Source: Daedaleopsis sinensis (Eukaryota > Basidiomycota > Agaricomycetes > Polyporales > Polyporaceae). Taken from it: a stretch of 64,000 bases of DNA. The notes beneath the pieces were generated by a model, which was not told the DNA's origin, made no database searches, and saw only the letters and a list, made by a program, of their open reading frames with translations. This document shows positions 35,675 to 46,064 of this stretch, piece by piece (position 1 is the first letter of the stretch; each line of letters begins with the position of its first letter). Position numbers and translations under genes: made by a program. The DNA lies in contig CM066300.1 of assembly GCA_033807695.1 (NCBI GenBank), positions 2,108,001 through 2,172,000 of the forward strand, written 5' to 3'.

Positions 35675-36871
35675 TCAGTCACATGTCACGTTGAGACCTT
35701 TCGTGCTGAGCCCACTGGACCCCAGGACGATCTGGCGAGAACGGCAGGCACCTCGAAGCTCGTCCTCCTGGCTCGAAGACCAAAAGGTGAAGGGAGGCAT
35801 ATTCGTGCCGGCAGGGGCGACCAAGCGCTGCAGACAGGGCAGGGCTCCGGACTTGATGAACATGCACCACTCCTCCGGACGTATGCGGATCATACGCCCA
35901 AGCACTGCGACATCCACGAGCTTCGGACAAGCCTGTGCAATGACGTGAAGTGTCTGCAGGTTGGCGTCGAAACCGGACATAAACAGCTTCTGCATGCTCT
36001 CGCAGGGTATCGGCTCGTCGTCGTCGAATATGGAAGGGTGGCTGGACATGTCAACAGCCTCGTAGTGGAGTTCCTCGAGGTTCTCGCAGAGCTCCAACAT
36101 AGAGCGTATGTGGTCGTCCATCTCGACCGTGGATTTACCGACAACGGTGAGGGCACGGAGGCTCTCCCACGAGCCTTGGCAGAGGTCAGGGAGAAGCCCG
36201 CTGACAATCTCCACGTTGTTGAGAGTGAGGTCGGACAGTTCGCCCGGACGGTCCATGGACGGTGGATACACAGTGAGCGCGACGTTGCTCAGGGTAAGAC
36301 TGCGTAGGGATGGGAACCTAAAGGCGACGACATCATCCCATTCCAGGGATGGGAGCCTGTAGGAAGGGGAGGGAGTGTGGTCATCGGGAAGGGAGAATCC
36401 GTCGATGTTCAAGGTCGTGATCGCACGGGTGTCGGCCATGAAGTGAAGGAAACGCTCAGCGGAGACCGCAAGGTCGCCACCGAGGGTGATGTTCCGCAAG
36501 CCCTTGAGGCCGAGGATGTATCTCAGGCTCTGCATCTCCTGTTCATCGAGAACGCGTCGGCTATCTGCAACGGGGCGGAGTTCCAAGCCACGCAGATGCG
36601 GGAGTAATTCTGCAGGGTTCTCGAGAAGAGATCGCGCGAAGAGCTTGCAAGCGCGAAATGAACGTAGCGAGGGGTGGGCGTACAGCCGTTTCCTGACAGG
36701 CGCAACCCATGAAGGGGATATGAGGGCGAGCCGTTGGAAGTCGCGGGGCCACCAGTGGTCGTCGCTCTCGAGGATGATTGGGATGAGGTCGTCGACAAGG
36801 ACGGGTGGTGCGGAGGTGGGATCCATGGAGGCCGTACGAAACGCGAGGGATGCGAGTGGATGAGGGGGCAT
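35675..36871 (-). CDS. F-box/LRR-like protein, single exon
   Basis: 398 residues in one open frame. An F-box-like N-terminus (VLVDDLIPIILESDDHWWPR, then LALISPSWVAPVRKRLY) is followed by a leucine-rich array (LPHLRGLELRP; LKGLRNITLGGDL; FPSLRSLTLSNVAL; LSDLTLNNVEIV; CENLEELHYEAV; CPKLVDVAVLG). This is the usual layout of basidiomycete F-box proteins, a different subfamily from the tandem pair at 5-9 kb. A role as SCF substrate adaptor is inference. The ATG at 36871 is first in frame; MDPTSAPP, 15 codons later, is an alternative start. Confidence 0.83.
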   Translation of the reverse strand: MPPHPLASLAFRTASMDPTSAPPVLVDDLIPIILESDDHWWPRDFQRLALISPSWVAPVRKRLYAHPSLRSFRACKLFARSLLENPAELLPHLRGLELRPVADSRRVLDEQEMQSLRYILGLKGLRNITLGGDLAVSAERFLHFMADTRAITTLNIDGFSLPDDHTPSPSYRLPSLEWDDVVAFRFPSLRSLTLSNVALTVYPPSMDRPGELSDLTLNNVEIVSGLLPDLCQGSWESLRALTVVGKSTVEMDDHIRSMLELCENLEELHYEAVDMSSHPSIFDDDEPIPCESMQKLFMSGFDANLQTLHVIAQACPKLVDVAVLGRMIRIRPEEWCMFIKSGALPCLQRLVAPAGTNMPPFTFWSSSQEDELRGACRSRQIVLGSSGLSTKGLNVTCD

Positions 36872-39730
36872 GGAGGGGAGTTGGGTTCATTAAATGTGCG
36901 CACGGGTGCCATGCCCCAGACAGAACCGAGACATGAATTCGGAAATGGCTTGACATGCACAGACAGCCGTGGGCGTCTTGGGCGTCTCTCTCCTCCTCCC
37001 TCCCCGGGCCGCACCCCTGCTCCCCGCCAACTTCAGCCACCAGTGCGCAGTGTCGCCTGCTTGTCTCCTACCGCCACCACCACCGCTCTCTCTCCTCGCT
37101 GTGCGAACTGTGGACGAGTGTCTCTACGTCTACAGCGTCGGCTTATGGCAGTCCATGTCCCTTTATCGTCGCATTTCCAATATAGATGGGAATCCCGCAC
37201 GGCAGAGAAGAGACCAAGAAGAGACAGCGGATATTTAGGTAGCACTAGACTGTTTGTTTCACCGACACGCTGACAGCCTGGTAGATATCGATCAAGCAAT
37301 ACCTTCCGTTCTCTCGTCCACTGGACATCATGGATGCCGACACAACCTAGGCACTGCCAACAGAAGCACGCCATCCGTGCGCAGATAGTCGATGGTTACA
37401 TCTTCCAAGACGCCGATCTGTACGACAAGGTCGTATGCAGTCACTCTTCAAACCATTTCATATCTAGTGATACAGCAAGCTCATCCGATGCTCGTCGGTG
37501 GCCTGCGGCATCATCCCGTTAGACACACTGTGGTTAGTGTCGTACTATGAGACTGACGTCAATGAAAGGCCATCCTCACACCTATTTTCATCAAGCCTAC
37601 GAAACACCATATCTTCTATCTCACCGCTGGTTGCGACAGTTTCACTTTAAGTCTTACTACAGGATCGTGGTCGCGCCACCTTGCCCAGTACGAGTGAGTG
37701 TTCTCTATGATTGTTCACGTAGTGCTTAACAGTTGCTCGACAAAGAGCGTCGTTTAATCAGCCAAGAGCATGCGTCCTATGACGTTGCGTACGTACACGA
37801 TGCCGCTAGAGTCTCTTCTTGATATTGGTGTTACAGCATGATGCATGTGTGAAGGCATCTCCCTGCAAAGTTTCAGCTGTGCTCTGTGCAAGCTTTGTCG
37901 CCTGTAGCGTTCCGGCGATGACGGAGGCTTGCACGAAGTAGCGATAAATATAATGGTCTCTCCACTGCACCAACAGATCTCTACAGAGCTTTCCTCGACG
38001 CCGGTAGCCCCGTATGGAGACCCAGACGCCTGCTCGCTTGATCATCCACATGACCTTCCTAGGCCTAGCAGGTAAGTATGCTAGTACACCCTCTCCCCTC
38101 ACGACTGAACGAATCACAGATCAAGCGCAGCATATGCTAGCGATGGGCCTCCCCATGTTGTGGATCAACTGTTGAAATTAAGGAGCTCACTTTGAACAAT
38201 ATTTCTGTGCTGCCTTCTGTCGTCGCCAGCATGGATCTATATCGTGAACAAAATCGCACAACACCTGCCCCACTGATCATTCACGTATGGTGGACGGTCA
38301 CGTTTACTGTAGCGGACAATCTTCTTATGTATGTCCCACTTCTGATTCGCTGGCTCAAGTACTTTCTGACACCACACATTCTTCCCAGTGCCGACTCCCA
38401 CTCAGTAGTGGAGCCGGTGTTCATCCGCTGCTTCTGACATACGTGTCATGTGCACTGGCGCAGCCTGCTTGACTGGCCTGTACGCCTGATCGCAGATGTT
38501 TGACCACAGTTGGCCCATTTTTACTCGTGGAAGCGACTTTAAGCTTACATTACCTCACTCGAACTACGGGCCCGCTCTTCTCGACTTGTTACCCGTACGG
38601 CATCGGGAGCTTCTCCGAACTTCAAGACGACACAGGTTACTTGGAGGGCGGGGCAGAAGCTCCCAAGCGGCAGTGGTTTGGAACGACCTTGGGAACTCTG
38701 ACCGTGTGGCTTGGTGCAGTTATTTTCATCTCGCAGTGCGACGCACAGGATGATGACCGTGTGCTCGTTCTGTCTGGTGCTGCTATCAGCATGGTGGCCA
38801 CAGCACACGCAATGACACATTGCTGTCATCTCTTCCATGCTCAGCGCTCATCGTCGACACTTGCTATGTCGGTCTTTTTGGAAGGCCAGAACACGATGAA
38901 CCTTGCATGCAAGATTGTGCCGGACCATCCTCATCCAGAAGTTCCTTAACCTCGGGACACAATAGTGTCATATTACATTCCTGGATCGGCGGATGTACGC
39001 TCATGTTAAACGTCGTTAGCGGTGCGCAGATCGCTCTGTTTTGTATCGATTTGGTCAGTGCAATTGGTCAGTACAATTGTAATTGACAAGGTTCTTGTAT
39101 CTGCGATCAGCCAACGCTGCTCCCGGTAGCATATTCTCTCGATGTATGGACCGAGTCGAGTCGCGGCAAAAGGATGCTTCGATGTACATACCGCATACCG
39201 TACCGTCCACGGCTCCGGGCCGTCACACGACAATCATCGTCGACGTTGTCATTCACGCACGCGACGCCCGCTTGCTTGTTGACGTATTCGCTCAAACCTT
39301 GCTGCCCGCTGCGGTCCCCACAGAGTCTATGCGAGCGCGGCGACCTCTGCGCAATCACTGCATGCTCGCCCACAGCGCACTTCGCCGCGCCTCAGGCTCG
39401 AGCTCTGAGCTCGACGCACACGCATGCGCGCCATGTTCCGCCAGACTCGGGCTGAGCCGCGCGGAGATACGTGACGTACGATGATTGCATTGGCATGACA
39501 CACCGCGTGCTCGGGCGAAGGCGTCGCACGCACAGCTGCCGCACCGCAACCGCCCGACCGGCCACTGCGCGGAGGCCCAGGGGCTCCAAGTCGTCTCCCA
39601 ACCACCTCTGTCCCCCTCCTCGAGCCCGTCGTAGGACCCCCGCGACCAGAACAGGCTCCTCGAGCAAGCCCTCCAACCCGTTTGGATCCCAGAAGACCAG
39701 CGCCGCTCGCGCATCTGTACATAGCACGGC
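36872..39730. other. Gene-poor 2.9-kb stretch with possible remnants of a membrane-protein gene
   Basis: No convincing intact gene. On the plus strand between about 37330 and 39075, short open segments look protein-like but are separated by stops and do not join under canonical splicing. Examples are AILTPIFIKPTKHHIFYLTA (after 37569), PLIIHVWWTVTFTVADNLLM (about 38270) and TLGTLTVWLGAVIFISQC plus VLVLSGAAISMVATAHAMTH (38690-38820). These are hydrophobic and might be decayed transmembrane helices. Base composition is closer to 50% GC than in the flanking genes. The rest (39080-39730) is GC-rich promoter sequence of the acyltransferase. Confidence 0.35.
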
Positions 39731-41353
39731 ATGGCTGCCGCCGCCTCCGACTCTCTGCGCCCGCTCCATGGGATCCAGATCGCGTCGCGTCCGCGGCGGA
39801 CGTGGCGGCAGACGCTGCACGGGCTGCTCGCCCTGCTCGTGTTTACCTGCGCCTGCCTCATGATCAACGGCTCGCAGTTCGTCGTCCTGCTGCCGCTCAG
39901 GCTGCTCCCGTTCCGGCGCGCACGCAAGCTCTACTACGAGGGGATCCGGTACACGAAGGGGGCGTTCGGCGCGCTGCTAGGTGCGTCCTCCCCGCTCGCC
40001 TCGCAAGTCTAACGGGGTCTTGAGGGGCCTGGCGTGTTACGTGTAGTGCTCTCGAGCCAGTGGTTCGCACCCACCCAGTTCGTGGTCTCATTTGAGACCG
40101 CGGGGCAGGGCGCGTTCAGCCCGGAAGAGATCGAGGGCCTCGTTCAGAGGGACGGTAGTGGGAATGTGATCGCGCTGGGCTTGCCGAAGAAGACGGTGCT
40201 CATAGCGAACCACCAGGTGCGCGAGCTTGTGTGCTGGAGGACCGGGGCTGGAATCCACGAACTCCCCATAGATCTACCCAGATTGGTGGTATGCGTGGAC
40301 GCTCACGTACCTCATGGGCACGCACAAGGACGTGTTCATCGTCCTCAAGAAGAGCCTGAAATGGGTCCCGATTCTCGGCTGGGTGAGTGCTAATCAGTAC
40401 GCGCCGCAGGCGTTCCCGATGCGCACCCAGACGAAAGCCCGCTCATCGCCATCGCAGGGCATGCAGTTCTTCAACTTCATCTTCCTCGCGCGGTCCTGGG
40501 CTTCGGACCGTATGCATCTCTCGAAGAGCCTGTCGTGGCTCGCGCGCCGCGCGGAGAAGGAGGACTCGCCCCTGACGTTCATCCTCTACCCGGAGGGCAC
40601 GCTCGTCAGCAAGGACACACGGCCCATCAGCAAGAAATACGCAGACAAGCTCGGCATCGTGCGTAGTGCTTAATGTCTCATCTCCCCGCATGCCTGCCCG
40701 TTCACGCTCGCGTCTGCGTTTGCATTTGCCGTGGCTCTGCCGCGCCCCCAGCCCGATATGACGAACATCCTCCTGCCGCGCTCGACCGGCTTGCATTACT
40801 CCCTCCGCTCCCTCGCGCCTCGCGTCCCCAGCCTGCAGCTTCTCGATATCACCATGGCGTACCCAGGCGAGCATGCGTGCGCCCACATGCCGGCGCGGCT
40901 TACTGACATCGAGATACAGGCATCCCGCCCCTTGGCTACGGGCAGTCATACTACACCCTGCGATCGGTATTCTTCGACGGGGTCTCCCCGCCTGCCGTTC
41001 ACATGCACATCCGCAAGTTCGACGTGAACCGCGACATCCCGATCGGCAACGTCTCCGCGACGAACCCTGACGTCGTCCCGAGCGGGTCGGCGAAGGACAC
41101 CGTCGAGGTCGACATCCCTGAGGCCGAGCGGGAGGCGTTCGAGCTCTGGCTGCGCAACCTCTGGCGCGAGAAGGACAAGCTGATGGCCAGATTCTTGGAC
41201 ACTGGCTATCTCAGTGCGTCCGCGGAGTCCGCGTCGCCGTCCTCGAGCGTGATCATACCGGTACGGTTGAAACACAGCTACGAAGTGTTGGACGCGTTCT
41301 GCTTCTTCGTGCCGGCGGTCTTCGGCTGGGCCTGGTCAAAGCTGCGGCAGTGA
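39731..41353 (+). CDS. LPLAT/AGPAT-family acyltransferase (lysophospholipid, Cst26/LCLAT1-like)
   Basis: Membrane acyltransferase that re-acylates lysophospholipids. After an N-terminal hydrophobic segment (LHGLLALLVFTCACLMI) come the block I motif NHQIYPDWWYAW (NHX4D-like, with Asp) and the substrate motif TFILYPEGTLVSKDT. PDMTNILLPRSTGL and ITMAYPGIPPLGYGQSYY follow, the wording of the LCLAT1/Cst26 branch rather than plain LPA acyltransferase. A hydrophobic C-terminus (VLDAFCFFVPAVFGWAWSKL) is a second membrane segment. Exon borders include 39980/40047, and AACCACCAG joins ATCTACCCA at 40272. The intron 40867-40919 must use a GC donor (CAG|GCGAGC). About 410 residues. Confidence 0.9.
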
Positions 41354-41387
41354 CACGAGGGATGGCGGGCACACGGACGTATGCTTA

Positions 41388-41421
41388 CGACAAATTCTAC
41401 CTTGCGACAAATTCTACCTTG
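41388..41421 (+). repeat. Perfect 17-bp tandem duplication in the acyltransferase 3' flank
   Basis: CGACAAATTCTACCTTG is present twice with no spacer (41388-41404, 41405-41421), 35 bp after the stop codon. Probably slippage or a transposon-like footprint; no function evident. Confidence 0.85.
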
Positions 41422-41662
41422 TATAGACCGACGGACGGACTCTCCTGTGACACCTTTGTATTAACGCCAACATGTTGTTCTATTGCGCGAACGGCAGACT
41501 GCGCGTTGCGTGTTAATTACGGACATGGGGTCGTAATGTACTTGAGGATGACGACTATGCGAGAGCAATGCGACGAGAACATGTGGCGGATCTCGGGGAA
41601 CGGGAAGAGTTGTGGCCGTTGGAAGGTCGTACGAGCTGCAGTGAGGTGCCCACGGGCGATCA

Positions 41663-42095
41663 TCACGACGCGCCAGCGAAGGCGCGTTTCTCCTCGACCT
41701 TGCGGACCAAGAACGCACTCGTGTCGAAGAAGCGGTCGACGCAGTTGGCGAGACAGCTCTGCTCCTTTCCTGAGAAGCCCGACGAGATCGAGCCGACGCA
41801 TCTAGAATGGGGACGCGCGCGCGGGGGTGCGGAAATTGGAATCGAGACAGAGCGAGAAGGAGCGGTGGGAACACGCACTTGTCCCAGCAGAGGCTGGTGA
41901 GGTTGTGGATCTGGCTTTGGACCCTCGCTTGCGCCTGCTCCGTCTCGATGAACTGCTCGAGCTCCTTCTGCCGTGGGCGCGGGGAGGACGTGGCGGGGCG
42001 CGGACCGAGTCGTCAGCGGTGAGAGACGGGCGGGAAGAACGACGATCACAAACTTGGGAAGCCGGGTCGAGCTTGAGGCTGGAGGTGTCGGCCAT
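41663..42095 (-). CDS. TIM8: Mitochondrial small Tim chaperone Tim8
   Basis: Intermembrane-space chaperone that, with Tim13, escorts membrane-protein precursors to TIM22. Three exons: the first encodes MADTSSLKLDPASQ; the second KELEQFIETEQAQARVQSQI and the first Cys pair; the third the second Cys pair. The twin CX3C motifs are CWDKC and CLANC, and the sequence around them (SGKEQSCLANCVDRFFDTS) is that of Tim8. About 93 residues, as expected. The spliced codon at the second junction (AA|A) restores KC before VGSISSGF. Transcription converges with the acyltransferase gene. Confidence 0.92.
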
Positions 42096-42481
42096 GGTGT
42101 GCGAATGAGGCAGGGGGATATGGAGAGAGCGAGTCCGGATGGCGGTCAGTGGAAACTTCAAGCAGCCGCAGGGGTCGCCCGGCTGGTTCCTGGACTCGCC
42201 TGCGGCACGTGGCGTAAATGAATGAATTAGGAAGGAAGGTTAGACGCTCGATCGAGGCGGAGTAAGAAAGAAAGAACGGTGCATGTACGAACGCCTGAGA
42301 GGCGCCCCCTTCGTACTTCCCGCATGCTATCAGTGTCTGTGTGTTGTCATGGACGAAAGCCAGGACTCTCATGGGTCTACGCGTGTCGGCGGCACCTGAG
42401 ACCGCGTTCGTGGCTCGTCGCTGAGGCTAGAAGATCGTGCGTGGTTCGCGAACGCGCATGTTCCATTGAATACTACGGACC

Positions 42482-42712
42482 CTAAAAGCGTTCTATGATC
42501 ATGAGCTCAGCGAGCAGGGCTATCGGGGTCGGAGATATATTGGGACGGCTCAGGTGGGCAAGGGTTGTGGGGTGAGGCGGGAGCGCGATACGTGCCGTGA
42601 AGTCTATTCCGGAGCCGAGGGCAGAGAACGAGAGCAGGACGTAGGTTATTTCGGCGGTGAAAGCACGACTTCCAGGGCGAAGGCTGCGGGCCGGAATGAT
42701 TTGTGGCTGCAT
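42482..42712 (-). CDS. Possible small hypothetical protein or last exon
   Basis: A 76-codon frame with G/C-ending codons: MQPQIIPARSLRPGSRAFTA, then ITYVLLSFSALGSGIDFTAR and a C-terminus LLAELMIIERF. An acceptor-like CATGCAG overlaps the ATG, so this may be the final exon of a longer gene whose upstream exons (42730-43000) I could not assemble. I recognise no family. Codon bias is the only support. Confidence 0.3.
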   Translation of the reverse strand: MQPQIIPARSLRPGSRAFTAEITYVLLSFSALGSGIDFTARIALPPHPTTLAHLSRPNISPTPIALLAELMIIERF

Positions 42713-44078
42713 GCAATGGCCAGGACGGCTGGAGTGCGAGAAGAGCTAGGAAAAGGGGATCCGAGGGACTGTGCGCTGTTTCATCCGACAACACGCGACT
42801 GAGACGAAAGGATCGGCTGGAGAACAACGGAGGTGGGGAGAATCAGCTGGTGTGCCTTGGCGCGGTCAGAAAATCACATAGAAGGGTGGAGGTGAGTGGT
42901 TGGAGGGATTGGGATGGGATGTCGGGACTGATCATCCTTGTTGAGAACGAGATGAGTGGCACGTTCTTCATGCCGGCTTCATGTCCGGGGAGTCGAGCGA
43001 TGGATGAGTGCGGAGAGGTGACATGTTTTGTACGTACTCTGATCTGGACCTCGGAGGATGTATGAGGCTTCCGGAGGGTTCCCGATGGGGCGGAGGAGCG
43101 CGAGAACGGACGACATATGACAGCATGGAGGCTTTAGATGAGAACCACGATCGATGGGGTGGGTGCTACTATCGCCTGAAAAGATTCCCGCGACGCAGGG
43201 ACGGCTATCGGGTAATCGCTGTGCAGCGGGAGGCGTGTGCATGGAGAAGGAGGCACGGGGCGGGGATATTGCGGACGGGCGCGTGGGACTGCGGGACGGG
43301 CAGGGCGGGCGGACGGGGTGTGCGCGGTGGGTGCGGCGGCGGGTGCGGGTGCGGCGGGGGGGCGGGGGGAGGAGGGGAGGGAGGGGGAGGAGGAGGGGAA
43401 GGTTACCGGGACTGCCATATTGGGCAGGGAGGGAGATGCCGAGGGGCGCCCAGGATGGGAAGAAGGAAAGGAGGGCTGGCGCTGGCTGGCGTCTGGCTGG
43501 CGTAGGCTGGCGTTGGGAGCGGGCGACGGCTGGAATTTGCATCCGCGATGGGTGCGTGCGAAGATCCGTGTGCGATCCGGGTCTGCGTCGGCTGGCGGGC
43601 GTCTGGGCGCGACGGTGGCCGGTTGCCGTCGTCCGTCTACCTCACTCTCCCTTTTTTTCATTCTCGTCCGGCCCGCGCACGCGCACGCCCCTGCAGCCCA
43701 CTCGATCCGCCCGCGTACGGAGGCCTCGCTGGGACCCTGTTCGACCTCCCTGCACTCTCCTCCAGGCCACGGACTCGGTCGTTGATTGTTTCACGCCCTT
43801 CTTCCCCGTCCATGCCCCCCGGCTCGTGCTCCCTTCCCTAGCATTATCCGCCTCGCTGCCCTCTTCCACGCACGCATCGATCGTCGAACGCTGATGAACA
43901 TCGAAATTCCAGCCTTCCCCTCTTGTTTACACGTGAGATCCTCCCCAGATCCGAGAAGCCTCGTCTCTCGACGCTCTCCGATAAAAGGCGCACCCACAAC
44001 CGCAAATCGTGTTGACGCCTCGTGCTCAGAGGGTCAGTACTTCCGTAATTGCCTCGTGCACCGCTCTTTCTCCTCTTC
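42713..44078. other. GC-rich intergenic region upstream of the second Ies1-like gene
   Basis: About 1.37 kb. Many long open frames exist only because the DNA is so GC-rich; their proteins are Arg/Gly- or Pro-rich and unlike any family. Contains a purine-rich G-run island (listed separately). The final 400 bases are C/T-rich promoter-like sequence. Confidence 0.5.
43327..43402 (+). repeat. G-run island with G-quadruplex potential
   Basis: Several runs of three to seven G separated by one or two bases, changing from GGGTGCGGGTGCGG to GGGGGGGCGGGGGGAGGAGGGG and similar. This meets the usual G3+N1-7 quadruplex pattern repeatedly on the plus strand, about 680-750 bp upstream of the Ies1-like copy B ATG. 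Confidence 0.75.
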
Positions 44079-46064
44079 ATGGCGTCATCCAGCTCAACAG
44101 ACCGCTACTCTTCCGTCCAAAATATCCAGGGATGGAACATCCACCAGGTCAACACCCCGTACGTCGTCCCCGCACTCCTCTCTCCACCGTTCTCCAACTC
44201 ACCCCCACCCCCAGTGCCCAGTACCTGGGTAGGAAGACTCTCCCAATCAAGCGTGCAGACGCAGAGCCGTTGACCAGGGAGGATCTCCAATACGACCTCC
44301 TCTACTACATCTTCACCGATCGCACAAAGTGCTTCATCGACTACCTTGCTCCCGACCAACCCGCCGTAAATTTCTGCGACCTCTACGTCAATGCCCTCTA
44401 CAACTCCCCCAAGTGCTCTAAGGTCCTCAAGGACAAGATGGTTGAGACCCCCGCCTTTGCGATCGAATTCGCCAAAATCGCCCTCCTCACTAACGTCGGC
44501 CGCATCAACACCACCATGGCATGTGAGTACACCCGCCAGAAACTGTCCCGCCCTTAGGCATTAACGGCCTTCGACAGTTTTCCCAGAGATGAAGACTGCT
44601 CTGCGAAGCTACCACCCGGTCCCATCGCTCCAGAAGACCGATGGGAATTTGCAAGACGCTCCCCGGATCAAGAACTGCCTCAAGGCCGCGCTCTTGCCAT
44701 TTGAGTTCAAGACGCCACCGCCGTCCTCTCCCGGGGAGATCATCGACAAGACTGTGAGTGCTCCCCTTTCTTGTTCGCTTAGCGAAATTTAACCATCCAT
44801 ACCAGAGGGCGGGCCAGTTCCCACCGACCAGTGTCGTCAATGTCATCTTCGTTCTCGCGAACTCTAATCACGCGATGGTGAGAAGCCTTCGCATTCAGAC
44901 GTGGAGAATTAAGCTTCTGACAGCGCGTGACAACCGCAGACCGTCGCCCAAAGGCACTTCGACCCGCCCGTCGAGTTCCTCGATCTGTTCCTCCCTATCA
45001 ATCTCTCGTCGTCCACGCGCGCCCGCGTTTTCTTGTGGCTCATGTACCACTATCTCCAAGGGCCCGACAGCCCGAACCCGTTCGACGACGACTACTCGAG
45101 GGCGAACCCGCCGAAGGTGCCGCGGATGCGCAGTCTGACACGCGAGGAACAGGCCCAGGAGAACGTCGACCCGCCGGACGAGGTCGAGTGGGGCAAGCAC
45201 ATGAGCGCGCTCAGGAGCAAGTTCCTCAAGGAGCTCGTGGACGAGATGGAATTGGAGAAGCGTCGGAAGAAGAACCCTCCGCCGCCGCCGCCGCCTCAGC
45301 CTGCAACTGCGTACTCGCGTAAGTCTCACGGCGGACATCTCTTGCGCAGGGATGACAGCGTCGCTAAACGTCTGATGCAGTCCAGGAGATGGCAGCATTC
45401 CGCCAGGCTAGGGCGCAGCGCCAGGCAGTGTCTGAGGGAGGAGGAACCGGAACGGGCCCTGGAAGTCGCGGGTCGTCCCATTCCCACGAGTCCCGCCCCC
45501 AAGGCAGCGGCGGACATACGAGCATGGGCGAGTCGAGTGCTCGCCCCCTTTTCCCGCTGGAAGAATTCAAGGGTGAATCACATGCCCATCTCACCCTGCC
45601 GTTGCTGACGCCTGCTCGATAGCTGACACTTCGGGCGAGGATCCCAACCAGGAGCGGAGCATGCTGCAGCGTAAGCGATATTTTGAACCACTTAGACGCT
45701 GTCGCTCACCGCGCGCAAATATGCAGATGCCTGGCACGTCATCAACGCGACCGATCCGCTCGAGGACTCGGACAAGGAGGAGGACGAACACGTCCGTCTC
45801 GACTACAGTGCGTCATTCTCCGCCCGCGCCCGTGCCGTCGCGTTTCGCGTCGGGCCTTACTCACATGACACTTGCTTCCCAGATCGCAGGCTCCGTGTCC
45901 TGGCGCGCCTGCGCGGCAAGGAGCCGACGCCCGAGCCCGAGCCCCACATGCAGACGCAGACGCGTCCGCCCCAGCCGCCGCCCCCGCCGGCGGGGGGCAG
46001 CGGTGCGCCCGGCGAGCCGTCCACGTCCACCGGGCGGCTGCAGCAGGTGCAGTCGTGGCGATGA
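44079..46064 (+). CDS. IES1: INO80 complex subunit Ies1-like, copy B
   Basis: Paralogue of 24261-26305 on the opposite strand. The first exon (44079 to about 44159) encodes MASSSSTDRYSSVQNIQGWN; the second starts at 44215. Conserved blocks: LTREDLQYDLLYYIFTDR, VNFCDLYVNALYNSPKCSK, TNVGRINTTMAFFPEMKTAL, LQDAPRIKNCLKAALLP, PTSVVNVIFVLANSNHAM, RVFLWLMYHYLQG. An acidic/basic coiled coil (LKELVDEMELEKRRKK) and PPPPPPP follow. The C-terminal WHVINATDPLEDSD then RLRVLARLRGKEPTP matches copy A. About eight exons, about 470 residues. Sequence has drifted well away from copy A (GDPAGTKVTF versus PDQPAVNF), so duplication is old. Copy B has a longer, different N-terminus. Confidence 0.8.

Noticed and set aside
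43134..43894. Long Gly/Arg- and Pro-rich open frames on both strands
   Set aside because: Explained by the G-run island and high GC. No splice signals, codon bias or conserved blocks.
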